DNA of 47,704 bases from a virus. The notes beneath the pieces were generated by a model, which worked only from the letters and a program-made list of their open reading frames with translations, had not been told where the DNA came from and ran no database searches. The stretch spans positions 1 to 47,704 of the IMG/VR virus record IMGVR_UViG_3300025010_000017. One strand, 5' to 3'. Position 1 is the first letter of the stretch. Each line of letters opens with the position of its first letter. The translations under genes were made by a program, and so were the position numbers. This document shows positions 45,974 to 47,704 of this stretch, in pieces.

Positions 45974-47680
45974 CTACGGCAGTTTAAAGAAGTCGCAAGC
46001 CTGAGTCGTACTCGTGCTGATTGGGCTTGATATCACGTTCGCATTACTGCTGTTGCCCTGTAAACTGATTATCACCAATGCAATCTCTCCATCCGCAAAA
46101 GCAGACCCCGCCCCCGGCGTTACCTTTGCCAGAAACGCCATGAACAGTACCTTGCTTATTGCGGCGACCAGAGCGTATGACGCACTTGTAGCTATAACGT
46201 CAGCCGTATAAAGCAATCCCCGAGTCCCCGGTGTAGCCGAGAGAGTGAAGGATACCCCAGGCTTATGCAAGGGTCTTGAAGTAGTCGTTACTATGTGAGA
46301 CAGCACAGGGAAAGCCGTCAGTCCGGTAGCTCCGAGACTCACCGTTAACCCTGCGATTGCCCCCGAATCCCTGTTGACTCCAGTATCATCAAAGAGCGTT
46401 CCCATCGGCAACCTCGGAGTGATCGCCTCACCCATGAGTAGTTCATTGAACGTAGCCCCGTTGTCGGTCGCCCCAGTCCCTACGGTGCAAGTCCAAATCA
46501 ACCCCTGATTGTAGACTACCTGGGCAACGTCACCAGCAACGCCAACCCCCTGATATGGCAGATGGTAATACTGTATCGTGTTCAGGTACATCGTCGTGCC
46601 AGAACCAGCCGAGGTCACACGGATGGTATGAACCCCTGCCGTCACCCCCGAGAGGGTGTAGGTCTGAGTGGTCAGCTGATTCCATGTTCCATGAGCAGAG
46701 CCTTCCAGGGTCACCGTGCAGGCGTTCTTTCCGCCAGTTGATGTAGCTCCACGGTCAATGACGATATCGTGTGTGCCGTCCGTCCGAATGATGAACTCTT
46801 TGTATGCGCTTGCCGTGGTGCTCGAAATGTAACCAGCGGCCAGCGTCCATGAGCCTGACGTTGCTGAAATAATGCCGTTGTTCCCGGTGGCCGCATTGTT
46901 GAAGGTGTAAGTGACCGATACCTCTGTTGCATCCCCGGTGCTGAGTGTGCCTGACAGCAGAGCCTCAAGGTTCTTCTCTAAGAGCCATTGTGGATTGCTT
47001 GCCTCTGTGTCAAAGCTCCCACCGCCAGCAGCCAGCACTTCGGCTATGGTCTGCCCACCGTCTTTGATGAGCTTGCCTGTCGTGCTGTCAAACACGGCAA
47101 TGCGCCCGTCCACAGCACCGGCTGGGCCTACAACGTCACCTGCCCCTGCGGAAGCCGACTGCCAGCCTTTCACGCCTGAGCCGTCTGTGCCATAGACCTT
47201 GCTTGCGCCAGGCGTCGCAGAGTCGCCAGAGAGCTTCAGCCCCGATGCGTCTGCGTCTATGCTCATCTGCTTCTTCACTGCACCGGAGACAGCCTGACCT
47301 GTAAGCGTCAAGTCCAGCGTGTCGGTATCCGAGACCGTCACAGCGGCATGATGGTCGTTTGCGCCTATCCCCTTGAGACTGCCGTGATACAGAGAGCCGT
47401 CTGCCCCTATCGGGTTTGCGACAACCGTTGTCACTGGCTTGCTGACCGGAGCAGGAGCAGGAGCGGAGCCGACCACCTGAACCCACTTGCCCTTCGTGAA
47501 CGTCTCAAGCGTTGCACCGTTCATGCGAACCGCTTGCAGTCCGTCACCGCTTGTCGGCAGATGTGAGCCTACGCCGTTCATCTCGTCAAGCTGTTTTAGC
47601 ACCTGCCGAAGCTCCGGGTCTGCCGTCTGAAGCAGCGGAGAGGTTAAGTCAGGCTTTTTGGTTGTCTGATACTTCTTCAT
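45974..47680 (-). CDS. Tail fibre/appendage protein
   Basis: 568 aa. N-terminal Gln/Leu/Asp helix (TADPELRQVLKQLDEMNGV), a small conserved appendage module (RMNGATLETFTKGKWVQVVG), Ala/Pro linker, then repeating beta segments (GLKLSGDSATPGASKVYGTDGSGVKGWQ; GRIAVFDSTTGKLIKDGG) typical of fibre shafts, a jelly-roll-like insert (WTLAAGYISSTTASAYKEFIIRTDGTHDIVIDRG), and a C-terminal beta-rich tip. It should bind the host surface and hold or complement the glycosidase. Its first 34 codons recur at 1-103 because the circle is cut here. Confidence 0.7.
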   Translation of the reverse strand: MKKYQTTKKPDLTSPLLQTADPELRQVLKQLDEMNGVGSHLPTSGDGLQAVRMNGATLETFTKGKWVQVVGSAPAPAPVSKPVTTVVANPIGADGSLYHGSLKGIGANDHHAAVTVSDTDTLDLTLTGQAVSGAVKKQMSIDADASGLKLSGDSATPGASKVYGTDGSGVKGWQSASAGAGDVVGPAGAVDGRIAVFDSTTGKLIKDGGQTIAEVLAAGGGSFDTEASNPQWLLEKNLEALLSGTLSTGDATEVSVTYTFNNAATGNNGIISATSGSWTLAAGYISSTTASAYKEFIIRTDGTHDIVIDRGATSTGGKNACTVTLEGSAHGTWNQLTTQTYTLSGVTAGVHTIRVTSAGSGTTMYLNTIQYYHLPYQGVGVAGDVAQVVYNQGLIWTCTVGTGATDNGATFNELLMGEAITPRLPMGTLFDDTGVNRDSGAIAGLTVSLGATGLTAFPVLSHIVTTTSRPLHKPGVSFTLSATPGTRGLLYTADVIATSASYALVAAISKVLFMAFLAKVTPGAGSAFADGEIALVIISLQGNSSNANVISSPISTSTTQACDFFKLP

Positions 47681-47704
47681 ATGAACCTTTCCAGAATCTC
47701 TACA
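47578..47704. repeat. Terminal direct repeat, right copy
   Basis: 127 bases identical to 1-127. The two ends can be joined to a circle of 47,577 bp, which keeps the tail fibre gene intact. Confidence 0.95.

Overview
The window is a complete, circularly closed genome of a temperate tailed bacteriophage, about 47,577 bp long. Its first 127 bases are repeated exactly as its last 127 bases, so the sequence is a circle cut inside a tail gene. The gene set looks podovirus-like: a large P22-type portal, a coat protein, connector and nozzle proteins, three ejection (internal virion) proteins, and no tape-measure, sheath or tail-tube genes. The host cannot be named. It is a bacterium with moderately high G+C, Shine-Dalgarno-led genes, sigma-70-like promoters and a tRNA-Ser(UGA) gene that the phage appears to use as attB.

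Layout. (1) 1-22.5 kb, all on the minus strand and read right to left: small and large terminase, a small membrane protein, portal, scaffold, coat protein, a signal-peptide repeat protein, an Acb2/Tad1-type cyclic-nucleotide sponge, tRNA-Thr(UGU), a zincin, a connector, a large tail glycosidase, a fused connector, lysis genes with small membrane proteins, a deoxyribosyltransferase-like protein, a metallophosphoesterase, an M15 endolysin and a nozzle-like protein. (2) 22.7-24.2 kb, plus strand: a small accessory operon behind a near-consensus promoter, ending in a strong terminator. (3) 24.25-26.7 kb: attP, integrase, ImmA-like peptidase, repressor, and a divergent promoter covered by palindromic operators. 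(4) 26.7-37.2 kb, plus strand: early genes, including small Cys-rich proteins, a Rad52-like annealing protein, a Gam-like protein, a replication initiator carrying the probable origin, a DnaC-like loader, a PAPS-reductase-like enzyme, an ASCH-like protein, a nuclease, regulators and a sigma-region-4-like late regulator. (5) 37.3-47.7 kb, mostly minus strand: three ejection proteins and a tail fibre gene, with one plus-strand membrane protein (a GT-C-like moron) inserted among them.

How it works together. The repressor is expected to shut the rightward promoter at 26.6 kb. ImmA (by cleavage) and integrase are co-transcribed with it, and integration should occur at the anticodon loop of a host tRNA-Ser. 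On induction the early operon recombines and replicates DNA from iterons inside the initiator gene. The sigma-like protein at the end of the early operon is the best candidate for switching on the leftward late genes. The virion probably attacks a surface polysaccharide with a GH5-like enzyme. The Acb2-like protein suggests hosts that carry CBASS or related nucleotide-signalling defences.
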